Part shown: positions 36,601-44,942 of the stretch, in pieces | How positions within the stretch are numbered: the stretch's first letter is position 1 | How the letters are laid out: each line of letters opens with the position of its first letter | Assembly: GCA_017452945.1 (NCBI GenBank) | Contig: JAFTLD010000015.1 | Span: 1-64,000 of the forward strand | DNA: 64,000 nt | DNA from: Clostridia bacterium | Lineage (GTDB): Bacteria > Bacillota_A > Clostridia > Oscillospirales > CAG-272 | Direction of reading: 5' to 3' | The notes under the pieces: model-generated | Told to the model about the DNA's origin: nothing | The model's database searches: none | What the model saw: only the letters and a program-made list of their open reading frames with translations | Made by a program: the position numbers and the translations under genes

Positions 36601-36872
36601 TTCTTTTGCATACGGTAGAGCGACTTTTTCTTGGCCGCCTTCCGTTTGATCCAGTGTGCGTAAAGGACCAAGTCGGTTGTGGGTACGTCACCCGGTACGT
36701 ACTTTTGTCCCTTGCCGCCCTCTTGGGTGTACCATCCGTCGAAGGTGTAATCCTTACGCTGCGGAATTGGTAGCGTGGGCAGAGGATCACCCACTTTGAC
36801 CTCCAGGGAGCGGCGGGAGACCTCGCCCTTTCCCGGACGGAACACAAGGGTGAAAATTTGTTCTTGTATCAT
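33627..36872 (-). CDS. DUF4340-type Gld-system protein with N-terminal InlB-like repeat
   Basis: A 1,081-residue protein. Residues about 1-75 carry an InlB/Listeria-Bacteroides-like repeat (YTFDGWYTQEGGKG, DLVLYAHW); a basic stretch and one membrane helix (about 89-113) follow, then a very long extracytoplasmic domain with DUF4340-like character (RIDKIEVHNAHGSYTF, YTVLVGDAIVSG). Two internal motifs of the form WGSGxxYxTADxxYxLxDxxTG occur (near 800 and 910). It is the last gene of a Gld-like ABC cluster and overlaps the upstream gene by 4 nt. The basic run before the helix places the InlB-like repeat inside the cell, which is unusual for that module. Confidence 0.7.
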   Translation of the reverse strand: MIQEQIFTLVFRPGKGEVSRRSLEVKVGDPLPTLPIPQRKDYTFDGWYTQEGGKGQKYVPGDVPTTDLVLYAHWIKRKAAKKKSLYRMQKNAAITLAVSFAILIAVLIGVRALVSILTYTEEIRIVTEDGQVEVVTTQYYVKKIDGVYQLCHLEGSFPNWTFHPLPQDSDGYFVTDNDSLIEVDPETGACSVYAVVETEGSEVVGYSGRVMMFRQLTYDASSALGQKPANRIDKIEVHNAHGSYTFIREKDTNSFYIDGYGTTTYSLESFASLANACGYTLSMERLSDPDREPDGTIRFAEYGLTAQTRKDEQGNEYEYAPARFTVTAGDGTAYTVLVGDAIVSGAGYYVQLEGRNTIYILSASGIEDFILQPIEVLLTPMITYPASMNTYFDVEHFIIQSGIDHDKIGQAILLETCERLGLDIEDLLDPENYDEKVLAETYAKVSDELYDTLLEQYSKKVCDFSYLDLEERENTMYSSMSYKTDSEYMQGYFPNFDNVNNALYSLYSLTPLRVVKLDPDADTMDEYGVLEPAHIVSYYFDDTDEDGNTYTTYNRISISAKSSTGIYYAYGEIMTKDEDGEYFYLYTPMILELYESAIPFLEWSDVDWYDSYFVQLNIAYVQNVIYNWGQNNIKFSIDNSATSQMVFLPGRGNGHTATVDGTELSYTVQKVDGKYVLVDKDGNALSPIQTSDYMVSAQYATKGTVQYPYPKYARDYLFIESTQDQNTGRYTYYMYFCADAKNQYKLCADVKVLNASGDVISTNTIEGKAAYLTDYFYSKSGYLFMLPKDSELGSELSDGMGSWGSGTVYITADDQYILIDNNTGTWFTIETLTPKIYFTDKDTSSMVIGSADRNGVTFYPTGNTPLRFNEDENYFEVYNVAKKSWTKASSSNCTLGVWGSGAYYKTADGSYVLVDSKTGEWGYLYLSTVSSGNMVVSADGQKLDYEVVLHTASGKEQNSTAADNFRKMYQGLLYASVEGATDLTEQEMADFRALPDSECQLKLTITAMDPDGTERHTIYRFYRYTNLKSYMTIQLVDSPDDPGDPKNGQGSFFVLSTFVEKLISDAQRVVDGQEVVSTSKN

Positions 36873-38518
36873 AAATATTTTCTCCTGACGTTTTTGTAAA
36901 TACCAACGCCGAAGCAGATCAACGCGGGGATGACGGCAAGCGCGATCATAATGGGCATGGGATTGTTGGTAGACGTCACAGTCTCTGCAATGTCATATAC
37001 CATAAAGGCCTTGAATTCCAGGGTGACCGGAATGACCTCGCGGCCCATGGAGCGCAGCGTACCGAGAACGACGTCGGCATTGCCGTAAGCATCGGAGGCA
37101 AGCACCGTGTCGGACAAAAATTCGGTCGATGCAATGCAGCAAACGTAAGAGGGCTCCTGTGCTACCGAGTAGTTGGTTTCCTGCGTGGTGCGGTTTTCCA
37201 CGGTCAGAGTCATCAGACTGAAGGGGTATTGACCGGCAGCCTCGTATACTTCACCGTCCACCATGCCGTTGGCGGTTGCGGGAGCGGTAAAGATGTTGTG
37301 CATGGTGCGCGAAATGCCGTTTTTGTGGTAGGAATAGTAGGTGTAAGCCTGCGTATCGGTGGTTTCATCCTCCAGAATATAGGTGATCTCATAGTTTTCG
37401 GCAGGCTTGATGGCGGTTGCCTGATTGAAGATCACGGTAGGAGGATAGCCCGTGTCACGCAGATCGGAGGTGAAGGAAGCGCCCTTACCCAGCGTTTCAT
37501 AGGTGGCGATCAGGGCGTAGCCCTCTCCGTCCACGTTGGCTTCAGCATCCTGCAGCAGGTAATTTTCGGAAAAGCCTGCGCTGTCCGTTTTGGCTGCTAC
37601 CGTAATGCCCCAGAACTCCAGATACTCCTCCAGATTGGGGAGCGAGGGCGTGTCGGGATCGCAAACGTACAAGAAGGAATAAGCCTTATCCAAAAAAGCG
37701 TCCAGCTTGTCGATCTCATCGTGGTCGTCGGCGGCGTCACCGAAAAAGTCGGTCTGCGGCGCATAGGTAATGATCAGTCGGCAGTTTTCGGGGATTTCCT
37801 GATTGGCAAGGTCCAACGTTTGTACTTCAAAGCCCGCAGCCTCTACCAGCTTGAGAAATTCGGTCTGCCCTTCAATGCTTTCACCGTGGTTGACGGTCAG
37901 ACAGGCAATGGGGGACTCAGCGCGGGTAACGGCCAGGATTCCCGAGGTCAGCTTCTTTTCTCCGTTGTATGCCCAAGGCTCGGAGGCAGTGTCGTTTGCA
38001 GTGAACAGGGCGTCCACGGTAAACACGCGGTATTCCGTACCAAAGGATACGATGATGTTGGAGGAATAGATGTTGGTAGCACTTGTGGCCTTGAATTTCT
38101 GAATAGCCGAGGGGTTTTTGACAATATTGATATATTGCACGTCAATATAGTCGGAAAATTCCTTTTGCAGGCCAAGTGCGGTATAGTGAATGTAACGAGT
38201 GTACTGATTGTCGTTAAGCGTGTCGGGATCGGTGCAGAAGATGATCTCCACCTTCAAGGGTTCCTGTCCCTCTTTCGCGCGCTGCTCGTTGACAGCGTCA
38301 ACGGCACCGGGCAGGTTGTTTTCCAAAAGCGTGATGCAGGAGTCCGAAACGGTATAGAGCGTACCCTCTTGTGAGAGATAGCGGGGAATGGCAAAGTCAA
38401 TGAACCAAAGCCCCTTGGCAGCAAGTGCGTGAAATCCTGCGTTAAGCAGCAGTACGCCGAGGATGACCAAAGCACTCACGGCATAAAAAACGGTTTTTTT
38501 GGTGAACTTATGCATCAT
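36869..38518 (-). CDS. GldG-like ABC auxiliary protein (second copy)
   Basis: A 549-residue protein: N-terminal membrane helix (about 12-33), extracytoplasmic GldG/ABC-type auxiliary domain (about 40-510) with YLSQEGTLYTVSDSC, DYIDVQYINIVKNPSA, ACLTVNHGESIEG and CRLIITYAPQTDFFG, and a C-terminal helix (about 520-540) followed by RRKYL. The phrase LTVNHGE recurs in the neighbouring GldG-like protein, so these are tandem paralogues. In Flavobacterium, GldA/F/G form an ABC system needed for gliding; in Firmicutes the function is unknown. 4-nt overlaps on both sides show tight coupling. Confidence 0.78.
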   Translation of the reverse strand: MMHKFTKKTVFYAVSALVILGVLLLNAGFHALAAKGLWFIDFAIPRYLSQEGTLYTVSDSCITLLENNLPGAVDAVNEQRAKEGQEPLKVEIIFCTDPDTLNDNQYTRYIHYTALGLQKEFSDYIDVQYINIVKNPSAIQKFKATSATNIYSSNIIVSFGTEYRVFTVDALFTANDTASEPWAYNGEKKLTSGILAVTRAESPIACLTVNHGESIEGQTEFLKLVEAAGFEVQTLDLANQEIPENCRLIITYAPQTDFFGDAADDHDEIDKLDAFLDKAYSFLYVCDPDTPSLPNLEEYLEFWGITVAAKTDSAGFSENYLLQDAEANVDGEGYALIATYETLGKGASFTSDLRDTGYPPTVIFNQATAIKPAENYEITYILEDETTDTQAYTYYSYHKNGISRTMHNIFTAPATANGMVDGEVYEAAGQYPFSLMTLTVENRTTQETNYSVAQEPSYVCCIASTEFLSDTVLASDAYGNADVVLGTLRSMGREVIPVTLEFKAFMVYDIAETVTSTNNPMPIMIALAVIPALICFGVGIYKNVRRKYL

Positions 38519-40053
38519 GCGTGCTTCCTCCTTATCAGAATGATCAAGCCTGTTGCAAATGCGATCAAGGCGGGAACGGTTGCCAGAACGACGGTAATGT
38601 AGGTCTTTTGGGCTACCGTGATGGTATCAATGGTGGAATCCGCAAAGGGCTTGGAGGTCAGTGCTGTGGGAATGCGGTCGTTGCCGATGGTTTCGATCGA
38701 AGCAAGCAGCACGCTGCCGTTGCCGTATACGGGAGAGTTGAGCGCGTCCTCGTTTGCAAAGGCCGTGGAGGTACAGGTCAGAATGTAGCCTGTGCCGCCC
38801 GATACCTGTTTTTCCGAGAGTGTCATCATAATGAACGGATTTTCAGCGGAGGCATACGCTGCCGCAGCACCGCCTGCCCATGCCTCGGCACTTTCGCTTG
38901 AGGTCAGAATGGGAGAGAGCGTGCAGCCATCCTTTTGGTATGTGCCTTGGCCGGTTGCGGTAAAGCCCGTGGCGGGGGAGATACAGGTCGCACCCGAGAA
39001 AACAACGGGGCTGTAGCCTGCTGCCTGTGCAATATTTGCACCGCGCTGTGTGGTTGTGTAACTGCCAAGCACGGTATAGCCGTCCACCGACAGTGATTGT
39101 GAGGTGTCCTTGACGGTGTAACAGTGCTCGATGCCGCCCACCTCGGTATGCATAAAGTCAATGCCCCAGCCCTCAAGGAAGGTCTCGAAGTTGACAAAGC
39201 TGCCCGCAACAAAGGTGTCGGAGTTAACGAATACCATGTAAGCACCGCCGTTTTCCATGTAAGCATCCAGCTTGACGATCTCGTCCTTGACCGAAATACC
39301 GTCGTTGACGGCAAAGTCTTTGACGGGATTGTAGGTGATCAGCAGCTCGCAATCCTCGGGAATCTCAAAATTCATCAGATCGAGGTAGGAGTAGCGGTAG
39401 CCTGCATCCACCAGCAGGTTGAGGAAGGAGTTGTCGTACAGCGTCTCACCGTGATTGACGGTCAGATATGCCATGGGGGTGTTCTTTTGTGCCACGTGCA
39501 AAATACCTGTCGCAAGACTTTTCTCACCGTTGTAGGCAATGGGAGTCTCGGTATCTGCACTGTTGAATACGTAAAAATCGTTCAAAGGACGCAGTACAAA
39601 GCGGTCACCGTACGCAATGACCACGTTGGTGTCTGCATATACGTTGTATTTCTTGGCAAGGGAAGGGTGGTTCCAGATGTTGATAAATTCGATCTCAATG
39701 TGATCGGGGAATTCCTCTGCAAGCTCGGTAGCTGTGTTAAGCAGGTATTCCTGTACCAGTTCCTCTTCCCATGCGGCCTTGTCGTCGCAGAAAATGATTC
39801 TGATCTTTTGATCCTCAGTCAGCGCAGCGTTATCCGCGTCGATCAAGGGAATGATGTTGTCCGCCACGTAATCGCAACAGTCGTCCGAGAGTGTAAACGT
39901 TCCCGATGCCGTCATGTCGATGTACCAGGAGTAGCGCTGCGCCAACGTCTGGAAGATGACGTTGGTTATGACTACTACGGCAATGACGCATATAGTCAGG
40001 ATCACGGACAACGAGCCATAGCGAAAGCGGCGGCTTGTCGCTGATCTTCTCAT
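38515..40053 (-). CDS. GldG-like ABC auxiliary protein (first copy)
   Basis: A 512-residue paralogue of the next gene: N-terminal helix (about 17-38), auxiliary domain with YSWYIDMTASGTFTLSDDC, DHIEIEFINIWNHPS, AYLTVNHGETLYD and CELLITYNPVKDF, and a C-terminal helix (about 485-507) ending LIRRKHA. It lies 18 nt after the permease gene and overlaps the following paralogue by 4 nt. The duplicated auxiliary subunits may form a heteromer on top of the ABC-2 permease. Confidence 0.8.
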   Translation of the reverse strand: MRRSATSRRFRYGSLSVILTICVIAVVVITNVIFQTLAQRYSWYIDMTASGTFTLSDDCCDYVADNIIPLIDADNAALTEDQKIRIIFCDDKAAWEEELVQEYLLNTATELAEEFPDHIEIEFINIWNHPSLAKKYNVYADTNVVIAYGDRFVLRPLNDFYVFNSADTETPIAYNGEKSLATGILHVAQKNTPMAYLTVNHGETLYDNSFLNLLVDAGYRYSYLDLMNFEIPEDCELLITYNPVKDFAVNDGISVKDEIVKLDAYMENGGAYMVFVNSDTFVAGSFVNFETFLEGWGIDFMHTEVGGIEHCYTVKDTSQSLSVDGYTVLGSYTTTQRGANIAQAAGYSPVVFSGATCISPATGFTATGQGTYQKDGCTLSPILTSSESAEAWAGGAAAAYASAENPFIMMTLSEKQVSGGTGYILTCTSTAFANEDALNSPVYGNGSVLLASIETIGNDRIPTALTSKPFADSTIDTITVAQKTYITVVLATVPALIAFATGLIILIRRKHA

Positions 40054-40071
40054 TGATAAATCCCTCCGTTA

Positions 40072-40818
40072 TCAGCCCCAACGGCGCTTTTCGTATACTC
40101 TGACGGTCAAGAACAGGAATACGAAGGTAATGGAGAGGTAATAGAGCAGGGCAGAGAAGTCGAACAGACCGTAGCTGAAGGTGTTGAAGCGGCTGAGCAC
40201 CGAGAACCAGTCCACAACAAAGCGGATCCAGTAAACGTCGATCAGCGTGTTGACAAAGCTCAGCAGCACCATACCAAGAATGACCGAAATGGTGATCACG
40301 GCTGCAGCCAGCTGGTTTTCGGTCAGAGCCGAGATGAACGTACCAATGGCAATGAATGCAGCACCGATCAGCAGGATGCCGATCAGACAGCCCACAACCT
40401 GACCGGTCACGGGGCCGATGTGCGTGGTGTTATAGGATTCGTTGCCGCGCTCGATTGAAGCAAACGCGTAGATCGGAATGAAGTTGATGCAGGAGATGAG
40501 CAGGGAAGAGGCAAACAGCGTCAGCGCTGCCAAAAACTTGCCCATGACCATGCTTGTGATCGAAATGGGAGCGGTCATGAGCAGCTGCTCGGTGCGCAGC
40601 TTTCTCTCTTCTGCAAACAGACGCATGGTCAGAAGCGGAATGAGAATGACAAAGGCAAAGATCATCATCATAAAATACGATGAGGTATCATAGCTGGAGG
40701 ATACGATGGTGGTATAGCAGCAAAGCAGGGCTGAAATGATAAAGAACACACCCGCAAACACGTATCCGATGGGATTGATGAAATAAGAGCGCATCTCTTT
40801 TTTATAGATGGCAAGCAT
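40072..40818 (-). CDS. ABC-2 permease (GldF-like)
   Basis: A 248-residue permease with six membrane helices: N-terminal MLAIYKKEMRSYFINPIGYV, then RLFAEERKLRTEQLLMTAP in the cytoplasmic loop that contacts the ATPase, and a C-terminal helix ending VRVYEKRRWG. This is the classic GldF/NosY-type ABC-2 permease. It sits between the ATPase gene (58 nt gap) and the GldG-like genes. Confidence 0.88.
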   Translation of the reverse strand: MLAIYKKEMRSYFINPIGYVFAGVFFIISALLCCYTTIVSSSYDTSSYFMMMIFAFVILIPLLTMRLFAEERKLRTEQLLMTAPISITSMVMGKFLAALTLFASSLLISCINFIPIYAFASIERGNESYNTTHIGPVTGQVVGCLIGILLIGAAFIAIGTFISALTENQLAAAVITISVILGMVLLSFVNTLIDVYWIRFVVDWFSVLSRFNTFSYGLFDFSALLYYLSITFVFLFLTVRVYEKRRWG

Positions 40819-40876
40819 ATTGTATAATCACGGCGAAAGAGTCGCCGTTCTCCTTTCGAAAAATTTTTGCGGGGAG

Positions 40877-41956
40877 TTATTCCTCGTCCTCGATTTCGGT
40901 GGCATCGGCAGCGGCACGCTTTTCGGCTCCGCCCTGTACCAGTGTTTCGGCCACCTGTTTTTCCAGCGCGTCCTTGCTGCCGGAGCGACGGCGCGCGGGC
41001 TTTCCGGGACGCAGTCTTTCCTCGGCAGTCTTGTCCACAACTGTGATGAAGATGTCCTCAAGGCTCATGCCGAGTGCTTCCAGGCCGATGATAGCCCAGC
41101 CTTTTTCGGCCATGGAGTAAAACAGCTTTTTGCGCACGTCCACACCGTATTCGCTCTCGATCATGTAGGTGTAAGCCTCTCCGTCACGCTCAGCCAGCAC
41201 CTCAGCGTATGCAATGCCGCTCATGCTCTTGAGCGCTGCCAGCACCTCGCGCGAGGGGCCGCAGATCTTGACGTTGAAGCGGCGGTTGTTTTCCACAGCG
41301 CGGGAGATGTTTTCGGTCAGCTCGTCTGCCACGATCTTACCCTTGTTGATGATTACGATTCTGTCGCAAACGGCCTGTACCTCCTGCAGAATGTGGGTGG
41401 AGAGAATGACCGTGTGACCCTTGCCCAGCGTTCTGATCAGGTTACGGATCTCAATGATCTGTTTGGGGTCAAGGCCGATGGTGGGCTCGTCGAAAATGAT
41501 GACCTTGGGATTGCCGATCAGCGCCTGTGCAATGCCTACGCGCTGCTTGTAGCCCTTGGACAGGTTGCGGATGACTCTCTTGCGAACGTCCGAGATCTTG
41601 ACCACCTCGCATACCTCTGCGATATGCTGCAGGCGGGGCAGGGTGCAGCCTTTGAGCTCGTAGTTGAAGTTGAGATATTCGTCAACCGTCATGTCTAAGT
41701 ACAAGGGGGGCTGCTCGGGCAGGTAGCCGATCAGCTTTTTGGCACCCAACGGATCAGCCAGGATGTCAATGCCGTCGATCGAGACCTTGCCGGACGTGCC
41801 GGAAAGATACCCGGTCAAAATATTCATGGTTGTGGATTTGCCGGCACCGTTAGGACCCAAGAAGCCAACGATCTCACCCGACTCCACCGAGAAGCTGATA
41901 TCGTCTACAGCGCAGTTGGAGCCGTAGTTTTTTACCAGATGTTCGATTTTTATCAT
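40877..41956 (-). CDS. ABC transporter ATP-binding protein (GldA-like)
   Basis: A 359-residue ATPase: Walker A GPNGAGKST, signature NLSKGYKQRVG, Walker B VIIFDEPTIGLDP, switch His in LSTHILQE. After the ATPase core come a DUF4162-like domain and an unusual charged tail (about 315-359, RPGKPARRRSGSKDALEK then AADATEIEDEE). ATG 41956 (MIKIEHL) is preferred, though ATG 41962 with AAAGGATC is possible. It heads the five-gene cluster; a minus-strand TATAGT lies upstream, but its -35 box is weak. Confidence 0.9.
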   Translation of the reverse strand: MIKIEHLVKNYGSNCAVDDISFSVESGEIVGFLGPNGAGKSTTMNILTGYLSGTSGKVSIDGIDILADPLGAKKLIGYLPEQPPLYLDMTVDEYLNFNYELKGCTLPRLQHIAEVCEVVKISDVRKRVIRNLSKGYKQRVGIAQALIGNPKVIIFDEPTIGLDPKQIIEIRNLIRTLGKGHTVILSTHILQEVQAVCDRIVIINKGKIVADELTENISRAVENNRRFNVKICGPSREVLAALKSMSGIAYAEVLAERDGEAYTYMIESEYGVDVRKKLFYSMAEKGWAIIGLEALGMSLEDIFITVVDKTAEERLRPGKPARRRSGSKDALEKQVAETLVQGGAEKRAAADATEIEDEE

Positions 41957-42058
41957 GATCATAGATCCTTTCAAAAGTTTTCATAACTATACAGAGTACA
42001 CTATACCATAAAATTGTAAATTGCCTGTGAACATATGGAAAAATCAGTATCATTATAA

Positions 42059-42080
42059 TAAAAAAACGCCCGTTGGCGTT
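42059..42080 (-). terminator. Terminator at the end of the AT-rich gene island
   Basis: ACGCC/GGCGT stem with a four-base loop; on the minus strand it is followed by TTTTTTATTATAAT, so it would stop transcripts from the DUF4304 unit before the Gld-like cluster. Confidence 0.6.
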
Positions 42081-42098
42081 GGGTCTGAAAGATGATTC

Positions 42099-42157
42099 GC
42101 CCGGTGTCAACCGGATGCGGAGTTGCGAAACAACGCCACGTCAGGTTGACACCGGGC
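42099..42157. repeat. 14-bp perfect inverted repeat with inner hairpin
   Basis: GCCCGGTGTCAACC (42099-42112) and GGTTGACACCGGGC (42144-42157) pair perfectly; inside, GTTG CGAAA CAAC forms a small hairpin. The 59-bp structure marks the edge of the AT-rich island, in a stretch (41975-42288) without any gene. It could be a small RNA, a REP element or a recombination site. Confidence 0.55.
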
Positions 42158-42288
42158 AAACTCTGTATTTCAGGAAACATATCCCGATGCGATTGCGTCG
42201 AGCGGTAGAATTTAAGGAGCGATAGTGGATTTGTGACCGCATTTTCTCTTTTAAGGCGAATGCATTTTATTCTTATTTGGATTCATGA

Positions 42289-42984
42289 TCAGATCGGATG
42301 ATTTATCTTGATATCCAATCTGTCAGCCAATTCATTCAAATAGTTCAGATGCGCTCGCAAATAACCGTATGATCGCCAGCCCTCATGTCCTTTGTATTCC
42401 TGTGCTTTGCTTTCGTAATATTCATTAAAGGTGCTTTCCGCTTTCTCAAGATCTCCCAACCGTCCCCAGATCATGGCTTCTTCCAACAGTATCAAGCGAT
42501 TGTTAAAGGCATCCAAACGAGGGTAGCTTCTACGGTTTTCAAGAACCGCAGCACGGCTGTTCAGTGCGTTGAATGCAGGGATGATGTATGCTCTGATCTG
42601 ACGAAGGATATCGCTTGTGATTTCCTGAACCGAATCGTGGAGATCGTAATAGTCCTCTTTTTGACCTTCCATCTCTTTCAGACAGCTGCGTATATTGCAC
42701 CAAGATTCGGGATAATATTTTTTCACATTCTCCTCGGGTTCGAAGCTTCTCAGCTCGCATTCCGGAACACGAATCCCAATATGCACCCACAAAACGTCAT
42801 AAACGCTCTTTGACGGACATCCGATTTGAAAATTGATAACCTGAGAAATATCTCCGTCCACAAATCGGTGAAGAGTGCATCCGTGTTTTTTGAAGCCCAA
42901 CGGCTTTACCTCTGCGTATACCGCTTTTTCAATCTCGTCAACGATGGATTTGGTATCAAGCTGCTTGTCCTTTTCAAAATACAT
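42289..42984 (-). CDS. DUF4304-family protein
   Basis: A 231-residue soluble protein. The N-terminal half (KSIVDEIEKAVYAEVKPLGF, then KHGCTLHRFVDGDISQVINF) is the DUF4304 pattern, a small domain found near polymorphic toxins and thought to act in immunity; the C-terminal half is helical. ATG 42984 is preferred to ATG 42990 because GGGAGAG abuts the latter. First of several AT-rich minus-strand genes; the toxin partner is absent, so it may be an orphan immunity gene. Confidence 0.7.
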   Translation of the reverse strand: MYFEKDKQLDTKSIVDEIEKAVYAEVKPLGFKKHGCTLHRFVDGDISQVINFQIGCPSKSVYDVLWVHIGIRVPECELRSFEPEENVKKYYPESWCNIRSCLKEMEGQKEDYYDLHDSVQEITSDILRQIRAYIIPAFNALNSRAAVLENRRSYPRLDAFNNRLILLEEAMIWGRLGDLEKAESTFNEYYESKAQEYKGHEGWRSYGYLRAHLNYLNELADRLDIKINHPI

Positions 42985-43030
42985 GCACATCTCTCCCTCT
43001 GTGTGTTCATCGGAATAAAACGATACGGGT

Positions 43031-43588
43031 TCAGCTTTCGATCAGCTCCCAATCAAAATAAATATAGTTTGCTTTTTCATCCATATCCCATGGATACGTA
43101 GAAAGATTCAACAGATATGCGGCCGGCGGCTTGGTGACGTATTGCTTGAACTCCTTCGCCACGTCCCAGAATTCGTCCATCGTATAAGAGGCAGGAAGCT
43201 TTTGAAGTACGGCTTTGAAATCGGCCTCTTTTTCTTTTGGTAAACCAAACCAGCAGTTGCTTACCATTGGCTGCAGCTTTAGCTCCGCTTTGTCAAATTT
43301 TTGCTTATACGCAGGATTTTCGGCAAAATATTTTTCGATTGCAATACGAACATCGTCGGAAACAGGCTTGATCCATGAGGAATCCTCATAAGAAAAATAA
43401 ATTCTCGGCTTCATTTTATCGGTAAAGCATTTTTTCAAAATAGCCCAATGCCCAATCATTTGCCCTTTTTTCAGGCAGACATTCTCGCCAACATAGTCCT
43501 CGTCGGCAAATTTGGGTTTGATATCGACAAGCTGCCAATATCCGGATCCGTATCCCGTCACGTAATCTCCGATTTTTATTTGGTTCAT
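43031..43588 (-). CDS. Unknown soluble protein of the AT-rich island
   Basis: A 185-residue protein. The N-terminal strands IGDYVTGYGSGYWQLVDI and CLKKGQMIGHWAILKKCF suggest a small beta-barrel; a helical middle (VRIAIEKYFAENPAYKQ) and an aromatic C-terminus (YIYFDWELIES) follow. ATG 43588 follows AAAGGCGGTG; the frame upstream to 43624 overlaps the previous gene without a ribosome site. I recognise no family. Size, context and lack of signal peptide fit an immunity-type protein. Confidence 0.6.
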   Translation of the reverse strand: MNQIKIGDYVTGYGSGYWQLVDIKPKFADEDYVGENVCLKKGQMIGHWAILKKCFTDKMKPRIYFSYEDSSWIKPVSDDVRIAIEKYFAENPAYKQKFDKAELKLQPMVSNCWFGLPKEKEADFKAVLQKLPASYTMDEFWDVAKEFKQYVTKPPAAYLLNLSTYPWDMDEKANYIYFDWELIES

Positions 43589-43620
43589 AAAAGCACCGCC
43601 TTTTTTATGATTTGTAAAAC

Positions 43621-44076
43621 TCAAAACAAGGATTTGTGATCGTTCATGTATTCTCGGATGTTTTCCAATCCGTCGTCAAATGCCAGAAACGTTTGATCTT
43701 GTTTTTTGATTTCGGCAACGTAATAGAACTCCGTATCCATATAGATCCAAGTGGAGCATTTCACGGTAATGCTGTCGCCCTTGCGTATTTCCTCTTTTGC
43801 AAAGACTTGGCCAAGAGCTTGGCAGTTATCGCCCACCAACTCCAATCTGATCTCTTCACTATTCGCTTCGGAAGCATCAAAAACCGATTTATCCTCAACC
43901 GAAACGTACAGATAAATGCGGTCATCCTCTTGTTTATATGAGCAAAAGGTTGCGTTGATGGCGACATAATGATCCCGGTTACCGAGATGCTCACGCATCA
44001 TTCCGTTATATCCGCTGCACGCGGTCATGCCGGGCAGCAGGATCATTGTAAGCAAAAGCAATAACAGTCTTTTCAT
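43621..44076 (-). CDS. Small lipoprotein, unknown
   Basis: A 151-residue protein with a clear lipoprotein signal: MKRLLLLLLTMILLPGMTAC, with the modified Cys at residue 20. The mature part is mostly strands (YVAINATFCSYKQEDD, RIYLYVSVEDKSVFD) with an acidic character, suggesting an Ig-like or DUF4352-like fold. ATG 44076 has AAAGGAGAG about 10 nt upstream; a TTG at 44085 is closer but less likely. Part of the AT-rich run. Confidence 0.7.
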   Translation of the reverse strand: MKRLLLLLLTMILLPGMTACSGYNGMMREHLGNRDHYVAINATFCSYKQEDDRIYLYVSVEDKSVFDASEANSEEIRLELVGDNCQALGQVFAKEEIRKGDSITVKCSTWIYMDTEFYYVAEIKKQDQTFLAFDDGLENIREYMNDHKSLF

Positions 44077-44143
44077 TTGTACCAATCTCTCCTTTGCGGT
44101 GTTGATTGAATTGCGAACAAAAGGCGTCCAACAAGATCAGTAT

Positions 44144-44788
44144 TTAATCATTGAACCGTTTAGCCATTTCTTCCACGTCATATTCGAGAAAATACGGTTT
44201 CAATCTGCCATAAAATTCTCGCATCTTTTCCTTTGTCGCAAAAACAATATCACAACCTCTATCATCATAGATGCTTAAAATACATTCGTTTTCAAAGGAC
44301 ACAAAATGTACAGTCCTTGATCCCCACGAGAAATTTTCTATTGCTCTTTTTTTGTAAGGATACTTGGCATCTGTATAGCAAATAATGCGATTCTTTTTAA
44401 CATTGTTTTCTTTTTCATCTTGGTCAAGCGGAATGTTAAAGATGACGGTGTTATCATATTCGTTTATATGCTGTGCAAGGAATCTTATGTTCTTTTTGAA
44501 ATAACCGATGGTATGATTGATATTGATTCCATTCCACGAAGAAAGGTCTTCGACGTAATGATCAAAAAATATGGCATCGGGCGAATTTTGAAAAAGAATA
44601 TCAAATATTTCAAATGCTCGTTTCTTGGCGTTTTTCAAATATACACGCTTAGAATCGCCTATTCCCAATTCACATCTGAGTGCAAAAGGGTGATTATAAA
44701 ACCAAGGTTGTTTATACGAAAACGATGCGTCGGTAATCAATCTTTCGATTTCGCTGTTTGACTTGTTCTTTGCATTCATTAAATCCAT
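44144..44788 (-). CDS. DUF3885-like protein
   Basis: A 214-residue soluble protein. The segment HPFALRCELGIGDSKRVYLK, followed by AFEIFDILF and later RIICYTDAKYPYKKRAIENF, matches the DUF3885 pattern (a His-Pro-hydrophobic-Arg-x-Glu-Leu-Gly core and a later acidic helix) as I remember it. The role is unknown; such genes are scattered and often solitary in Firmicutes. The start follows GGCGGTGATT. Its promoter is supplied by the hairpin element at 44812-44878. Confidence 0.6.
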   Translation of the reverse strand: MDLMNAKNKSNSEIERLITDASFSYKQPWFYNHPFALRCELGIGDSKRVYLKNAKKRAFEIFDILFQNSPDAIFFDHYVEDLSSWNGININHTIGYFKKNIRFLAQHINEYDNTVIFNIPLDQDEKENNVKKNRIICYTDAKYPYKKRAIENFSWGSRTVHFVSFENECILSIYDDRGCDIVFATKEKMREFYGRLKPYFLEYDVEEMAKRFND

Positions 44789-44811
44789 TAAATCACCGCC
44801 TTTCTGCCGTT

Positions 44812-44878
44812 ATTATATCACACTTTTATTAACAAATCAAGGCGCAAGCCTTGTATATCATCCGCAGCTTGCCTGCGG
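44812..44878 (-). promoter_or_regulatory. Hairpin-promoter element, copy B (truncated)
   Basis: On the minus strand the element ends with hairpin CCGCA/TGCGG (44862-44878), the linker GATGATATA, hairpin CAAGGC/GCCTTG, then TTGATT (44835-44840), a 17-nt spacer and TATAAT (44812-44817), 24 nt before the DUF3885-like gene. The terminal hairpin overlaps the -35 box. Beyond 44880 the sequence diverges from the other copies, so the distal hairpins are missing or replaced. Confidence 0.7.
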
Positions 44879-44942
44879 TATGGAATCATCTCGAAGGGAT
44901 GTATGTCCTCAGCCCGCAGCTTTCGATGAAACTTTAATGGAT

